Shown here in pieces: positions 39,728 to 48,667 of a DNA stretch of 64,000 nucleotides. This DNA comes from Clostridia bacterium (GTDB lineage: Bacteria > Bacillota > Clostridia > Oscillospirales > Acutalibacteraceae), in contig JAFSFB010000012.1 in NCBI GenBank assembly GCA_017435385.1, positions 62,001-126,000 of the forward strand, given 5' to 3'. The stretch's first letter is position 1, and the number at the start of each line of letters is the position of its first letter. The notes below the pieces were generated by a model. The model was not told where the DNA came from, searched no databases, and saw nothing but the letters and a program-made list of their open reading frames with translations. The position numbers and the translations under genes are program-made.

Positions 39728-41035
39728 ATGAAGCTCTGGGCAGGTCGCTTTTCAAAGGAAGCGGACAAGAAAACAAACGATTTCAATTCTTCGATCGCAA
39801 CCGATTCGAGAATGTATTATTGGGATATCGAAGGCAGCATCGCCCACGCAACGATGCTCGCCGCAAAGGGAATCATCTCGCAGGATGACGGGGCTCTCAT
39901 CTGCTCCGAGCTTGCAAAAATCAGACATGAAATCTCCTCGGGCGAGCTTTTGATCGATCCCAATGCAGAGGATATTCACACCTTTATTGAGCAGACTCTC
40001 ACCGAGAGAATCGGCTCGGCAGGCAAACGCCTGCATACGGGCAGAAGCCGCAACGATCAGGTTGCTCTTGATGTAAGACTTTTCCTCCGTGAGCAGTGCA
40101 ACGAAACTCTCGTTCTTGTTAAAAAACTTATCAAGGCACTCGAGGAAAAGGGCGACGAATACGCAAATGCGATCATGCCCGGCTATACTCATCTCCAGAG
40201 AGCTCAGCCCATCACCTTCAAGGCTCATCTGACAGCGTATACCGAGATGCTCACCCGTGACCTCGGCAGAATTGAGGATGCCGCAAAGAGAATGAACTCC
40301 TCGCCGCTCGGCAGCGGTGCTCTTGCAGGCACGACCTACCCCATCGACAGAGCGATGACCGCCGAATTCCTCGGCTTCGATTCATACACAAAGAGCACGC
40401 TCGACGGCGTTGCAGACAGAGATTTTTGCATTGAGCTTGCATCGGCTCTTTCGATCTGCATGGTTCATCTTTCAAGACTCTGCGAAGAGATCATTCTCTG
40501 GTGCTCGTGGGAATTCAAATTCGTCGAGCTTGACGATGCCTTCTCAACAGGCTCAAGCATCATGCCTCAGAAAAAGAATCCCGATATTGCAGAGCTTGTC
40601 AGAGGCAAGAGCGGCAGAGTTTTCGGCGATCTGATGACGCTCCTGACCGTCATGAAAGGTCTTCCCCTTGCTTATAACAAGGATATGCAGGAGGACAAGG
40701 ATGCGATCTTCGATGCGTTTGACACAGTCAAAATCTGTCTTGTCACTCTTGAGCCCATGATCGCCACGATGAAGGCTATACCCGAAAACATGAGAAAGGC
40801 TGCGGCAGGCGGCTTCATCAACGCAACCGACTGCGCCGACTATCTCGTTTCAAAGGGACTCCCCTTCAGAGATGCCTATAAGGCAACGGGCGAGCTTGTT
40901 GCTCTTTGCATCAGAGAAAACAAGACTCTTGAAACTCTCTCTCTTGACGAATACAAGGGCGTCTGCGACCTCTTTGATAACGGCGTTTACGAAGCGATCA
41001 AGCTCGAAAACTGCGTTGCAAGAAGGGGCATGTAA
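39728..41035 (+). CDS. argH: Argininosuccinate lyase
   Basis: The 435-residue homotetrameric enzyme splits argininosuccinate into arginine and fumarate, the last step of arginine synthesis. The superfamily signature GSSIMPQKKNPD is present, with the catalytic serine loop, together with LHTGRSRNDQVALD, PGYTHLQRAQPITF and SPLGSGALAGTTYPIDR. Length is slightly shorter than the common 460 residues but the ending is normal. CATAGGAGGA precedes the ATG. Confidence 0.97.
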   Translation: MKLWAGRFSKEADKKTNDFNSSIATDSRMYYWDIEGSIAHATMLAAKGIISQDDGALICSELAKIRHEISSGELLIDPNAEDIHTFIEQTLTERIGSAGKRLHTGRSRNDQVALDVRLFLREQCNETLVLVKKLIKALEEKGDEYANAIMPGYTHLQRAQPITFKAHLTAYTEMLTRDLGRIEDAAKRMNSSPLGSGALAGTTYPIDRAMTAEFLGFDSYTKSTLDGVADRDFCIELASALSICMVHLSRLCEEIILWCSWEFKFVELDDAFSTGSSIMPQKKNPDIAELVRGKSGRVFGDLMTLLTVMKGLPLAYNKDMQEDKDAIFDAFDTVKICLVTLEPMIATMKAIPENMRKAAAGGFINATDCADYLVSKGLPFRDAYKATGELVALCIRENKTLETLSLDEYKGVCDLFDNGVYEAIKLENCVARRGM

Positions 41036-41050
41036 TTGAAAAACAATAAC

Positions 41051-41089
41051 GGCGTACACTTAACCGAAAGTGTACGCCGTATTTTTTAT
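41051..41089. terminator. Terminator between argH and lipoprotein gene
   Basis: GGCGTACACTT/AAGTGTACGCC is a perfect 11-base stem, followed by GTATTTTTT. Confidence 0.9.
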
Positions 41090-41688
41090 TCTTCGATGGG
41101 CTTGAAATCCGTGAAAACGATCTTGACTGTTTCTCTCTTGAAATCCATTCTGTTTTCTTCGCTGATGTCGCCGACATTCAGACCGAAAAGGTCAACCGTG
41201 ATCTGGCTTCTGCGTGTGATCTCTCCGTCCGCATCATAGCCGATATAGGAAACTCTGACCTTATCCTCGTTCTTGCCTCTTGCCATAACCTCAAAGTCAA
41301 CATATGCATCAGCTCTCGAGGTGAAGCCCTGATCGTCAACAACGATCTTCTTGATCTTGACATATGAATTGCCGTCTGCAAAATATTCGGGATAAACAAA
41401 CTTGACCTGACCGATCTCCGTCACGAACGAGCCGTCGCTGTCAGCCTTCGTTGCATATTCGTTGATTCTTGAATGATCCTCTTCAACCGTTCCTGCCGTT
41501 GCAGCAGGTGCCGTTTCGTTGGGAACATAGTCAACGTCTGTCTGCTTTTCCGTCACCTTCTCGGTTTTCTTTTCCGTTGCCTGAGTCTGAGATGCCTCGG
41601 GACTCTCTGTGCCGTCGCACGATGCAAGAGAAACAACGCATGCAAATGCGATAACAAGCGCAAGAATAACTGAAACTGTCTTTTTCAT
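41086..41688 (-). CDS. Predicted lipoprotein, paralogue 1
   Basis: The 200-residue protein has a signal peptide ending in a lipobox (SLASC, cysteine near residue 24), a Thr/Glu/Lys-rich linker (TQATEKKTEKVTEKQT), and a beta-rich domain. The last 100 residues align with the next protein (YFADGNSYVKIKKI here, YYVYGNTVASIESI there; YDADGEITRR / YDENGKLLRK; TVKIVFTDF / TARVEFFDY). It is likely anchored outside the membrane; the role is unknown. The stop is right beside the argH terminator. Confidence 0.75.
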   Translation of the reverse strand: MKKTVSVILALVIAFACVVSLASCDGTESPEASQTQATEKKTEKVTEKQTDVDYVPNETAPAATAGTVEEDHSRINEYATKADSDGSFVTEIGQVKFVYPEYFADGNSYVKIKKIVVDDQGFTSRADAYVDFEVMARGKNEDKVRVSYIGYDADGEITRRSQITVDLFGLNVGDISEENRMDFKRETVKIVFTDFKPIEE

Positions 41689-41703
41689 TTTAATTACCTC
41701 TCT

Positions 41704-42225
41704 TTATTTGTTATAATCAAAGAATTCAACTCTTGCCGTTTTGACCGGCACGGTAAGCAGAAGCTCAAAGCTCTCTCCGTCATCGGTGTCGCCGAGGTTC
41801 GTCGAGATAAAGCCGTTCTTCCTGAGAAGCTTTCCGTTTTCGTCATAGGCATTGAAAGAAATCATCATCTGCTTTTCTCTTCCCCTGCCGATCATCTTCG
41901 CTTTAACGACAGCATGCGCATTCGCCTCGGGAACATCGATATCCTCAAACTCAATGCTCTCAATGCTTGCAACCGTATTGCCGTAAACATAATAGCTCTT
42001 CAGGTCAAAACTTACCTCGCTGAGCGTTTCAAAAAATTTGACGGGCTGAGTTATATCGGGATAGTCGTCAATATTCTCTGCAACGGGAGCTGTTGCTCCG
42101 AGAGCATTTTTCAGGGTTGCGGTTTTCTTTCCCGTTGTCGGTGGCTCCTCAGGAATATTGGAGCATGCACTCAGACATATCAGAACCGCCGCAAGAGAAA
42201 TGACAGCTTTAAAAACTCGTTTCAT
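41704..42225 (-). CDS. Predicted lipoprotein, paralogue 2
   Basis: The 173-residue protein has a signal peptide with lipobox CLSAC near residue 21, a short linker, and a beta-sandwich-like domain paralogous to the protein at 41086. The ATG at 42225 is eight bases from AAAGGA; a GTG six bases earlier is too close. The two genes are 15 bases apart and form a tandem duplication downstream of trmL. Such domains often bind ligands or partner proteins at the cell surface. Confidence 0.75.
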   Translation of the reverse strand: MKRVFKAVISLAAVLICLSACSNIPEEPPTTGKKTATLKNALGATAPVAENIDDYPDITQPVKFFETLSEVSFDLKSYYVYGNTVASIESIEFEDIDVPEANAHAVVKAKMIGRGREKQMMISFNAYDENGKLLRKNGFISTNLGDTDDGESFELLLTVPVKTARVEFFDYNK

Positions 42226-42227
42226 AT

Positions 42228-42752
42228 TCACGATCCTTTCTGTAAATCGTTCCAGCTGAATTTTGTCAGCTCGCCCGAGGTTTTAAGCTCGGGATATCCC
42301 CACTGTCTGAGCACCTCATAAACTCCGATCGCAACCGTGTTTGAAAGATTCAGACTTCTTGCCGCACTGTCGTTTATCATCGGGAGTCTGACACAGTTTT
42401 CGGAATTTTCAAAAAGCAGCTCCTCAGGCAGACCTGCGGTTTCCTTTCCGAAAACGAGATAGCTGTTGTCGGGATATTCAACATCGGAATATATTTTCGT
42501 CGCTTTTGTGGAAAAATAAAAGAAATGACCGCCTTTATTTTTCTCAAAAAAATCGTTTAAATCTTCATAATATGTTATATCCAGCAGGTGCCAGTAATCA
42601 AGCCCCGCTCTTTTCAATTTTGCATCGTCGACCCGGAATCCCATCGGCTCAACGAGATGGAGCCTTGCTCCCGTTGCGGCGCATGTGCGTGCAACGTTTC
42701 CCGTGTTCTGCGGAATCTGAGGCTCAACGAGAACAATATTCAGAACTGACAT
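42228..42752 (-). CDS. trmL: tRNA (cytidine/uridine-34-2'-O)-methyltransferase
   Basis: The 174-residue SPOUT-fold enzyme methylates the wobble ribose of leucine tRNAs. It shows NIVLVEPQIPQNTGNVARTC, the knot motif VFGKETAGLPEELL and RSLNLSNTVAIGVYEVLRQ. Length matches TrmL, the minimal member. The adjacent downstream lipoprotein begins two bases after its stop, so they are probably co-transcribed. Confidence 0.95.
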   Translation of the reverse strand: MSVLNIVLVEPQIPQNTGNVARTCAATGARLHLVEPMGFRVDDAKLKRAGLDYWHLLDITYYEDLNDFFEKNKGGHFFYFSTKATKIYSDVEYPDNSYLVFGKETAGLPEELLFENSENCVRLPMINDSAARSLNLSNTVAIGVYEVLRQWGYPELKTSGELTKFSWNDLQKGS

Positions 42753-42843
42753 TTTATAACTTCCTTAAACATTATTGACAATGGTTTTATCCCTTTGCAA
42801 GGGCAAACTAATAATGACTTTTTTTGATTGGAGGGATAAGAGA

Positions 42844-43035
42844 ATGTTTATGTCAAACAAAAGCGCCGATATCGCAAAGGGCATGGGCATCGGGCTTGCC
42901 GTAGGCACGGTTGCCGCTGTTGCAGGCTCAAAGATGATGACGAAAAGCGGCAGAAAAATGTGCAAGAAGACTGCAACAAAGTGCATGAACACGATGGAGG
43001 ATGTCCTCGACAGCATTTCGTCGATGATGCGATAA
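42844..43035 (+). CDS. Small protein with one hydrophobic helix
   Basis: A 63-residue protein starting at ATG 42844, seven bases after GGAGGG. It has a glycine-rich hydrophobic segment (GMGIGLAVGTVAAVAGSKMM) and a basic, cysteine-containing C-terminal helix (CKKTATKCMNTMEDVLDSI). It resembles small YtxH-like envelope proteins in layout only. It ends one base before the end of the convergent pth gene. Confidence 0.6.
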   Translation: MFMSNKSADIAKGMGIGLAVGTVAAVAGSKMMTKSGRKMCKKTATKCMNTMEDVLDSISSMMR

Positions 43036-43641
43036 TCAGCCGTTGAAGCTGCTCATGGCTTTGTCCGTGTCACCGCTCACCATAAGCTCTGCGGCATCGC
43101 AGGCTTTTTCGCACGCTTCGGCAAGAGCCTTGAGCTCATCCTTTTTGAAGGCGGAAAGCACCCAGTCCGCAAGATCATATTCGGGGTGGGGCTTTTCGCC
43201 GACGCCGAGCTTGATTCTCGGGAACTTATCTGAACTCATCTGATAAATGATGTTCTTCATTCCGTTGTGACCGCCGTCGCTCCCCTTTCTGCGGATTCTG
43301 AGCTTTCCGCAGGGAAGAGAAATATCATCGAAAACAATTATGATTTTCTCGGGAGGAATTTTATAAAACTGTGCCGCCTGTCTGACAGCCTCGCCGCTGA
43401 GATTCATGAATGTCTGCGGCTTCATGAGAAGGCACTTATGTCCGCCGAGATCAAGCGTTCCCGTGACGGATTTGAACTGGATCTTGTTGACCTTCACACC
43501 GTGCTTCTCTGCAAGCATATCCGCAAAGATAAAGCCCGCATTGTGCCTTGTCAGCTCATATTTTTTGCCGGGATTTCCGAGTCCGGCTATAATGAATTCG
43601 GGAGGTCCCGAAGGAGCTTTTGCTCTTGAAAAAAACGCCAT
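43036..43641 (-). CDS. pth: Peptidyl-tRNA hydrolase
   Basis: The 201-residue esterase recycles peptidyl-tRNAs released from stalled ribosomes. It has GLGNPGKKYELTRHNAGF with the catalytic histidine, KPQTFMNLSGEAV, VFDDISLPCGKLRIR with the aspartate, and GSDGGHNGMKNI. Length is normal. It stands between two lipoprotein-type genes on the same strand. Confidence 0.97.
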   Translation of the reverse strand: MAFFSRAKAPSGPPEFIIAGLGNPGKKYELTRHNAGFIFADMLAEKHGVKVNKIQFKSVTGTLDLGGHKCLLMKPQTFMNLSGEAVRQAAQFYKIPPEKIIIVFDDISLPCGKLRIRRKGSDGGHNGMKNIIYQMSSDKFPRIKLGVGEKPHPEYDLADWVLSAFKKDELKALAEACEKACDAAELMVSGDTDKAMSSFNG

Positions 43642-43654
43642 TATGATTTCCGCC

Positions 43655-44749
43655 TTAACAGATATTAACCGCTACGGTTTTGATTTCTCCGATCTCTTCG
43701 GAATCGGCATTTTCGCCCTTGATCCTTTCCGCATAGGTGACATTGAAGCTCATCGAATCAACTATTCTCATAACGGAATCGTCAGGCAGCTCGGTGTCCG
43801 TGCAGAAAACATGGATAACAAACGGAGGAACGACAAAGCCCGATTCCGCCGATTTTGCAGGCACACCCATTTCGCCGTTGAAATTGACCTTTACATAAAC
43901 ACCGTCCTTACCGTTGTCAACGGGCTGAACGCCGTAAACATTAATGCTTTTATCGGAAAGATTGTCGATGTTCACTTTATATTCATAAGGCTGATATTTT
44001 TCGGGCGAAGCAAAAAATTTCTCTGCGCCCTTCTCACCCATTCCGAAGCCGTTTGCAAGAGTATCCGCATGAATGCTCTTGTCGGAATAAAGCTTCAGAA
44101 GATTTTCTTCCATTCCGAATTCCGTTCCGCTGAGTCTGATGATCTCATTGCCCTCATCAGTCTGAGCGATCTCTGAGTTATCTCCGATTCTGAGCGTCAG
44201 CTTCTTCTCCGAGGTGCCGTCGGTATAGGTAAGAGTAAGATTCATTGACCTGACGGTGCCGACGACCTGCTCATCGGAAAGCTCAAGGTTCTCGTTGAGA
44301 ATGTGAAGCGTCAGAGCTCCTTCGGCATAATCTCTCTTGGGCATTTTAGCTTCGATTCCGTTTTCGCCGCCGTTGAAGCTTTTTCTGATATAAACGCCGT
44401 TCTTGCCGTTTGAATCGGACTCAATGCTTTTAAAGGTGAGCGGCGAATCGGTATAGTTGAGAACCTTCAGCGTCATGCCGTAAATATAGTATTCTGCAAA
44501 GTTCTCATAAAATTTATCTGCTCCGCTTTCTCCGTATCCGAAATCCTCGGAAATGATATCACGGTATCTTGAAGCATCGTTTGCATAGGTTTCAAGCAGA
44601 ACATCGTCAGCAACGATCTCTTCATAAACCAGCTTTATGTCGCTGACCTTTTCATCAGGCGGAACGATATTATCCTTGCAGCCTGCAAAAGAAAAAATCA
44701 TCGCCGCCGAAAGAGCAAGAGCCGTTACTGCATAAAAAAACTTTTTCAT
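43655..44749 (-). CDS. Predicted lipoprotein with an internal duplication
   Basis: The 364-residue protein has a signal peptide and lipobox (FSFAGC, cysteine near residue 24). The mature part consists of two similar halves of about 140 residues: GYGESGADKFYENFAEYY with GKNGVYIRKSFNG, and GMGEKGAEKFFASPEKY with GKDGVYVKVNFNG; each half also ends with a SMNLTLTY/SMSFNVTY strand. It is probably displayed on the cell surface. I recognise no family. The ATG at 44749 has GGGGGA upstream. Confidence 0.72.
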   Translation of the reverse strand: MKKFFYAVTALALSAAMIFSFAGCKDNIVPPDEKVSDIKLVYEEIVADDVLLETYANDASRYRDIISEDFGYGESGADKFYENFAEYYIYGMTLKVLNYTDSPLTFKSIESDSNGKNGVYIRKSFNGGENGIEAKMPKRDYAEGALTLHILNENLELSDEQVVGTVRSMNLTLTYTDGTSEKKLTLRIGDNSEIAQTDEGNEIIRLSGTEFGMEENLLKLYSDKSIHADTLANGFGMGEKGAEKFFASPEKYQPYEYKVNIDNLSDKSINVYGVQPVDNGKDGVYVKVNFNGEMGVPAKSAESGFVVPPFVIHVFCTDTELPDDSVMRIVDSMSFNVTYAERIKGENADSEEIGEIKTVAVNIC

Positions 44750-44861
44750 CCGATTTCCCCCGATCATGTTTTTGCGCAGATGTCTGTACTTTTAACATTA
44801 TGACAGATTTCAGTTAAAAAAACAATAGAAAGAAATAAATAAATTATAAATATATTATAAA

Positions 44862-44900
44862 CAAAACAGCGTGTGCATCCGAGGATGCACACGCCTTTTT
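44862..44900. terminator. Terminator of the lysine-riboswitch transporter gene
   Basis: GCGTGTGCATCC/GGATGCACACGC is a perfect 12-base stem with a two-base centre. On the minus strand a TGTTTTGTTT tail follows. Confidence 0.85.
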
Positions 44901-44916
44901 AACCGCCATGCAGATA

Positions 44917-46716
44917 TTATGCCTTTTTCTTTGTGATCGCCTTGATTGCAATAAGAGTTGCAACCGTGAGAACGATACCGATGGGCAGAGCAACGATTGC
45001 AAGATTGACTCTTGCAAGGAAGCCTGCGATAACATATGTTACGAACGAGATTCCCGCAACCGTAAGAGCATAGGGAAGCTGTGTCGAAACATGATTGATA
45101 TGGTTGCACTGTGCGCCTGCCGAAGCCATGATCGTTGTGTCCGAAATGGGTGAGCAGTGGTCGCCGCAGACCGCACCTGCCATACATGCCGAAATAGCAA
45201 CGATCGTGAGAGGATTGGTTGCTTCGAAAACGCTGAGAACGATGGGGATGAGAATACCGAATGTACCCCATGATGTGCCCGTTGCAAATGAAAGACCGAC
45301 AGCAATGATGAAAATGATAGCGGGAAGAAGTGCCTGGAATGCACCTGCGCTGCCTTCAACAAGCTGTGAAATATAGATCTTTGCGCCGAGGCTGTCTGTC
45401 ATAGCCTTGAGAGTCCATGCACATGTGAGAATGAGGATAGCGGGAACCATAGCCTTGAAGCCATCGGGAAGAGAAGCCATGATATCCTTGAAGCTGATGA
45501 CTCTTCTGATAAGGAAATAGATAACAGCGAAAACGATTGCGATTGCCGAGCCGATAACAAGACCGACGGAAGCATCGGAATTCGAGAAAGCATTGATGAA
45601 GCTTTCGCCGCTGAAGAAGCCGCCCGAATAGATCATGCCGATAACGCATGTGATGATAAGCACAACAACGGGAAGAACGAGGTCGATAACCTTGCCCTTG
45701 GGGTTAGCCGCAACATCGTCATTTTCAACCTTATCGCCCGATGTGAAGAGATCGCCTTTTTCGAGCGCATTCATTTCATGAAGCTTCATCGGACCGAAGT
45801 CAAGCTTTGTTACGGCGATGATGACCATCATGAGAATGGTGAAAAGTGCATAGAAGTTATAGGGAATAGCCTGGATGAAGAGGCTGATGCCGCTTTCAGC
45901 ACCTGCGCCTCTTGCGAAGCCTGCAACCGCTGCAGCCCATGATGAAATGGGAGCGATGATGCAGACGGGAGCTGCTGTTGCGTCAATGAGATAAGCAAGC
46001 TTCGATCTTGAAACCTTCTTTTCGTCAGCAACGGGACGCATGACCGAGCCGACTGTCAGGCAGTTGAAATAGTCGTCGATGAAAATAAGGCAGCCGAGAA
46101 GAACCGTTGCGAGCTGAGCGCCGACTCTTGTCTTGATGTGCTTTGAAGCCCATCTGCCGAAAGCAGCCGAGCCGCCTGCCTTGTTCATGAGTGAAACGAG
46201 CATTCCGAGAAGAACAAGGAATACGATGATACCCATGTTATAGCTGTCCGAAAGGCTTGCAACGAAGCCGTCGAAAAGAACATGGTTGACAGCGGTTTCA
46301 AAATTACCGCCTGCGAAGATAAATCCGCCTGCAACGATACCGATGATCAGCGAAGAATAAACCTCCTTCGTGATAAGGGCAAGAACGATTGCGATAACGG
46401 GGGGAACGAGTGCCCATGCCGTAGCATATTTGGCGATGCTTTCACGGACCTTTGCGATAGCCTCTTCGATATGAGCCTTGAAGCCCTCGTCGTTTGTGAG
46501 GTTGTCCGCATAATTATCAACATAATCATGGGCGGAATCGCCGTCGGAAAGATCATAGTCATAAACCTCACCGTCAACATCAACCGAGAAAACGCTTCCT
46601 GCGGGAGCAGCTTCTGCGCCGACGGTTTCAACCGTTGCGAATGCCATGGTGCAGAACATTGTTCCGATTACGGCAACAGCCATAATGAGAGCAAAAAGTC
46701 TGGTTTTGCGTGTCAT
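44917..46716 (-). CDS. NhaC-family transporter, probably lysine (LysW-like)
   Basis: The 599-residue membrane protein has a Na+/H+ antiporter NhaC-family core of about eleven helices, with GCLIFIDDYFNCLTVGSVMR, SSWAAAVAGF and ACMAGAVCGDHCSPISDTT. The lysine riboswitch directly upstream indicates that it is a lysine transporter; NhaC-family proteins in L-box regulons have been named LysW. The N terminus is unusual: a signal-like helix followed by an acidic segment of about 85 residues (DVDGEVYDYDLSDGDSAHDY) before the first core helix. The start at 46716 has GGAGG upstream. Confidence 0.85.
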   Translation of the reverse strand: MTRKTRLFALIMAVAVIGTMFCTMAFATVETVGAEAAPAGSVFSVDVDGEVYDYDLSDGDSAHDYVDNYADNLTNDEGFKAHIEEAIAKVRESIAKYATAWALVPPVIAIVLALITKEVYSSLIIGIVAGGFIFAGGNFETAVNHVLFDGFVASLSDSYNMGIIVFLVLLGMLVSLMNKAGGSAAFGRWASKHIKTRVGAQLATVLLGCLIFIDDYFNCLTVGSVMRPVADEKKVSRSKLAYLIDATAAPVCIIAPISSWAAAVAGFARGAGAESGISLFIQAIPYNFYALFTILMMVIIAVTKLDFGPMKLHEMNALEKGDLFTSGDKVENDDVAANPKGKVIDLVLPVVVLIITCVIGMIYSGGFFSGESFINAFSNSDASVGLVIGSAIAIVFAVIYFLIRRVISFKDIMASLPDGFKAMVPAILILTCAWTLKAMTDSLGAKIYISQLVEGSAGAFQALLPAIIFIIAVGLSFATGTSWGTFGILIPIVLSVFEATNPLTIVAISACMAGAVCGDHCSPISDTTIMASAGAQCNHINHVSTQLPYALTVAGISFVTYVIAGFLARVNLAIVALPIGIVLTVATLIAIKAITKKKA

Positions 46717-46752
46717 GTTTATACCTCCATAAATTTTTTGGCGCATTACGCC

Positions 46753-46792
46753 TTGAAAAATTAAAGCTCCGATACCTTCACGGCATCGGAGC
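46753..46792 (-). terminator. Riboswitch expression-platform terminator
   Basis: GCTCCGAT-gCC and GGt-ATCGGAGC form a stem followed on the minus strand by TTTAATTTTT. It lies between the aptamer and the transporter gene. Confidence 0.85.
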
Positions 46793-46814
46793 ATACAATT
46801 CATCAACTGAAACA

Positions 46815-46970
46815 GATAGCTCTCCACGACCGTGACAGTCTGACGCATATTCTGCGTTCAGCCCAACAGACACCGTTTCGGGCAACGGACATCCGTTTCG
46901 GCAAAAACTCCTTTCGCATCCGCCCGATTCCCGTGCGGCAGGTGTTACTGATAGTTTTTGCGCCTCTATC
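46815..46970 (-). promoter_or_regulatory. Lysine riboswitch (L-box) aptamer
   Basis: The transcript begins GATAGAGGCGCAA and ends CGTGGAGAGCTATC, whose GATAG/CTATC ends close the P1 helix; the inner conserved blocks CAGTAACACC, GCGAAAGGAG, TTTTTGCCGAAACGG and GGGCTG with ACTGTCAC are in the right order. These are diagnostic of the lysine riboswitch. With lysine bound, the downstream terminator would form and shut the transporter gene off. Confidence 0.93.
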
Positions 46971-46988
46971 ATTGCTTTCTACCTGATA

Positions 46989-47018
46989 ACAGTAACATAT
47001 AAATATTTATCTTGTCAA
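46989..47018 (-). promoter_or_regulatory. Promoter of the lysine-riboswitch transcript
   Basis: On the minus strand TTGACA and TACTGT are 18 bases apart, just before the aptamer. Confidence 0.6.
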
Positions 47019-47045
47019 GCAAAATTATTCTTTTTGTTAATTATT

Positions 47046-47906
47046 TCATAACAATTCGACTATTTTATCGCTGAGCATTGAAAGCTGAGCCATATCCATT
47101 GTTTCGGCTCTGACGGAAGGCTCAAAGCCACATTCCTCAATGGCTCTGATAACAATATCCTTCGGCACGCCCATGCCCGAGCTGATTGAGTTTGAAGCGG
47201 TTTTTCTGCGCTGACCGAATGCGGCATGAACCATTTTGAAAAACATCTTTTCGTCGCTGACGGGATTTTCGGGCTGAGGTCTGATATCCATGCGGATGAC
47301 CGAGCTGTCAACCTTGGGAGCAGGCATGAACGAGCCCGAAGAAACATCGAAAAGCTTTTTCGCCTCGGCATAATAATCGACAGCAACCGTCACCGCACCC
47401 GAAAGTCTGCTTCCGACGGGAGCGCAGAGCCTTTGCGCTGCCTCCTTCTGCACCATGACCGTTATCGCTTTGAGAGGAAGTCTGCTTTCAAGAAGCGACA
47501 TGATGACGGGCGAGGTTATGTAATAGGGCAGGTTCGCACAGACATAAACGGGCATGCCTTTGAATTTTTCTTCGATTATTGCGGCAAGATCGGTTTTGAG
47601 AACATCCTGATTGATGATCTCAATGTTGTCAAAATCCTTGAGCGTTTCATCGAGAATCGGGAGCAGCTTTGTATCAAGCTCGATAACGACAACCTTTTTC
47701 GCTCTCTTTGCAAGCTCCGCAGTCAGAACGCCGATGCCTGCGCCGATTTCAATAACGCCGCTGTTTTCGTCGATTCCGCTTTCCTCCGCCATTCTCGGGC
47801 AAACCGACGGATTGACGATGAAATTCTGTCCCAATGCTTTTGAAAAATGAAACCCGTGCCTTGCAAGAATTTCCTTGACTGTTCCTATATCTGTCAGATT
47901 ATACAT
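47046..47906 (-). CDS. rsmA: 16S rRNA (adenine-1518/1519-N6)-dimethyltransferase
   Basis: The 286-residue enzyme (KsgA) dimethylates two adenines near the 3' end of 16S rRNA late in 30S assembly. It has GQNFIVNPSVCPRMAE, the SAM motif VIEIGAGIGVLTAELA, and the catalytic loop NLPYYITSPVIM. The ATG overlaps the TGA of the HD gene upstream, so translation is coupled. Length is normal. Confidence 0.96.
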   Translation of the reverse strand: MYNLTDIGTVKEILARHGFHFSKALGQNFIVNPSVCPRMAEESGIDENSGVIEIGAGIGVLTAELAKRAKKVVVIELDTKLLPILDETLKDFDNIEIINQDVLKTDLAAIIEEKFKGMPVYVCANLPYYITSPVIMSLLESRLPLKAITVMVQKEAAQRLCAPVGSRLSGAVTVAVDYYAEAKKLFDVSSGSFMPAPKVDSSVIRMDIRPQPENPVSDEKMFFKMVHAAFGQRRKTASNSISSGMGVPKDIVIRAIEECGFEPSVRAETMDMAQLSMLSDKIVELL

Positions 47907-48565
47907 CACAGTAACCTCGTATCGTTTATAATAAGCTCAAAATCGCATTTGAGAAACTCTGCCGACTTTTTGCAGAGCACCATTCTCTCAATGAATATCT
48001 CAAAGTATTCCATAACGGGGCACACAAGCGTATCGATCTTCAGAGTCAGAACGATCATGCGTTTTTCTCTGTCAACATCAAGCTTTGAGCTGAAAACGGC
48101 ATAGTTGACTCTGTCGTGAATATCTGTATAAACCGTGTCCCTGCTGCGCACTCTCGTCGTTCTGACATCGCTTTTGTCGGCAAGAATCAGTGCGGCGGCG
48201 ATCGGAGTCACGGGAGCAGCGGTTTTTTCATCGTGATGACCGACAGCTGTTGTTATTTCGATAACATCTTTATAATCGAAGCCCCTCGCTCTGAGAAGCT
48301 CAAAAGCAAGAAAAGCTCCGCTCTGGGCATGGTCGCATCGGTTGACCGTGTTTCCGATATCGTGAATCAGACCTGCGATCCTCGCAAGCTCGCAGGTATG
48401 CTCATCATATCCGAGAGAGGAAAGAATTCTGCTTGCATCCTCGCCCGTCTTGACGGCATGAGCCATGCCGTGTTCGGTATATCCGATCTGTCCGAGAACA
48501 TTGTTCGCAGACTCAATATACGCCAAAATCTCGCTGTCCTTGCGTAAATTCTCGAAGCTTACCAA
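47906..48565 (-). CDS. HD-domain phosphohydrolase-like protein
   Basis: The 219-residue protein has a metal-binding HD fold: YTEHGMAHAVKTGEDA, ARIAGLIHDIGN with the HD pair, VGHHDEKTA, then ALILADKSDVRTTRVR. The C-terminal 70 residues form an extra alpha/beta part (KLDVDREKRMIVLTLKIDTL). Such proteins hydrolyse nucleotides or phosphate esters. The start is TTG at 48565, eight bases from AAGGAAG. It is coupled to rsmA. Confidence 0.8.
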   Translation of the reverse strand: MVSFENLRKDSEILAYIESANNVLGQIGYTEHGMAHAVKTGEDASRILSSLGYDEHTCELARIAGLIHDIGNTVNRCDHAQSGAFLAFELLRARGFDYKDVIEITTAVGHHDEKTAAPVTPIAAALILADKSDVRTTRVRSRDTVYTDIHDRVNYAVFSSKLDVDREKRMIVLTLKIDTLVCPVMEYFEIFIERMVLCKKSAEFLKCDFELIINDTRLL

Positions 48566-48606
48566 AAATCACACTTCCTTTTCAAAAAATATTGTCTACA
48601 CTTCCG

Positions 48607-48635
48607 TTGATTTTTATTTAAATAAAATATATAAT
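48607..48635 (+). promoter_or_regulatory. Promoter of galE
   Basis: TTGATT and TATAAT are 17 bases apart in AT-rich DNA. Confidence 0.65.
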
Positions 48636-48667
48636 TGAATTTGTATAAATATCATGGAGGTTGTATT

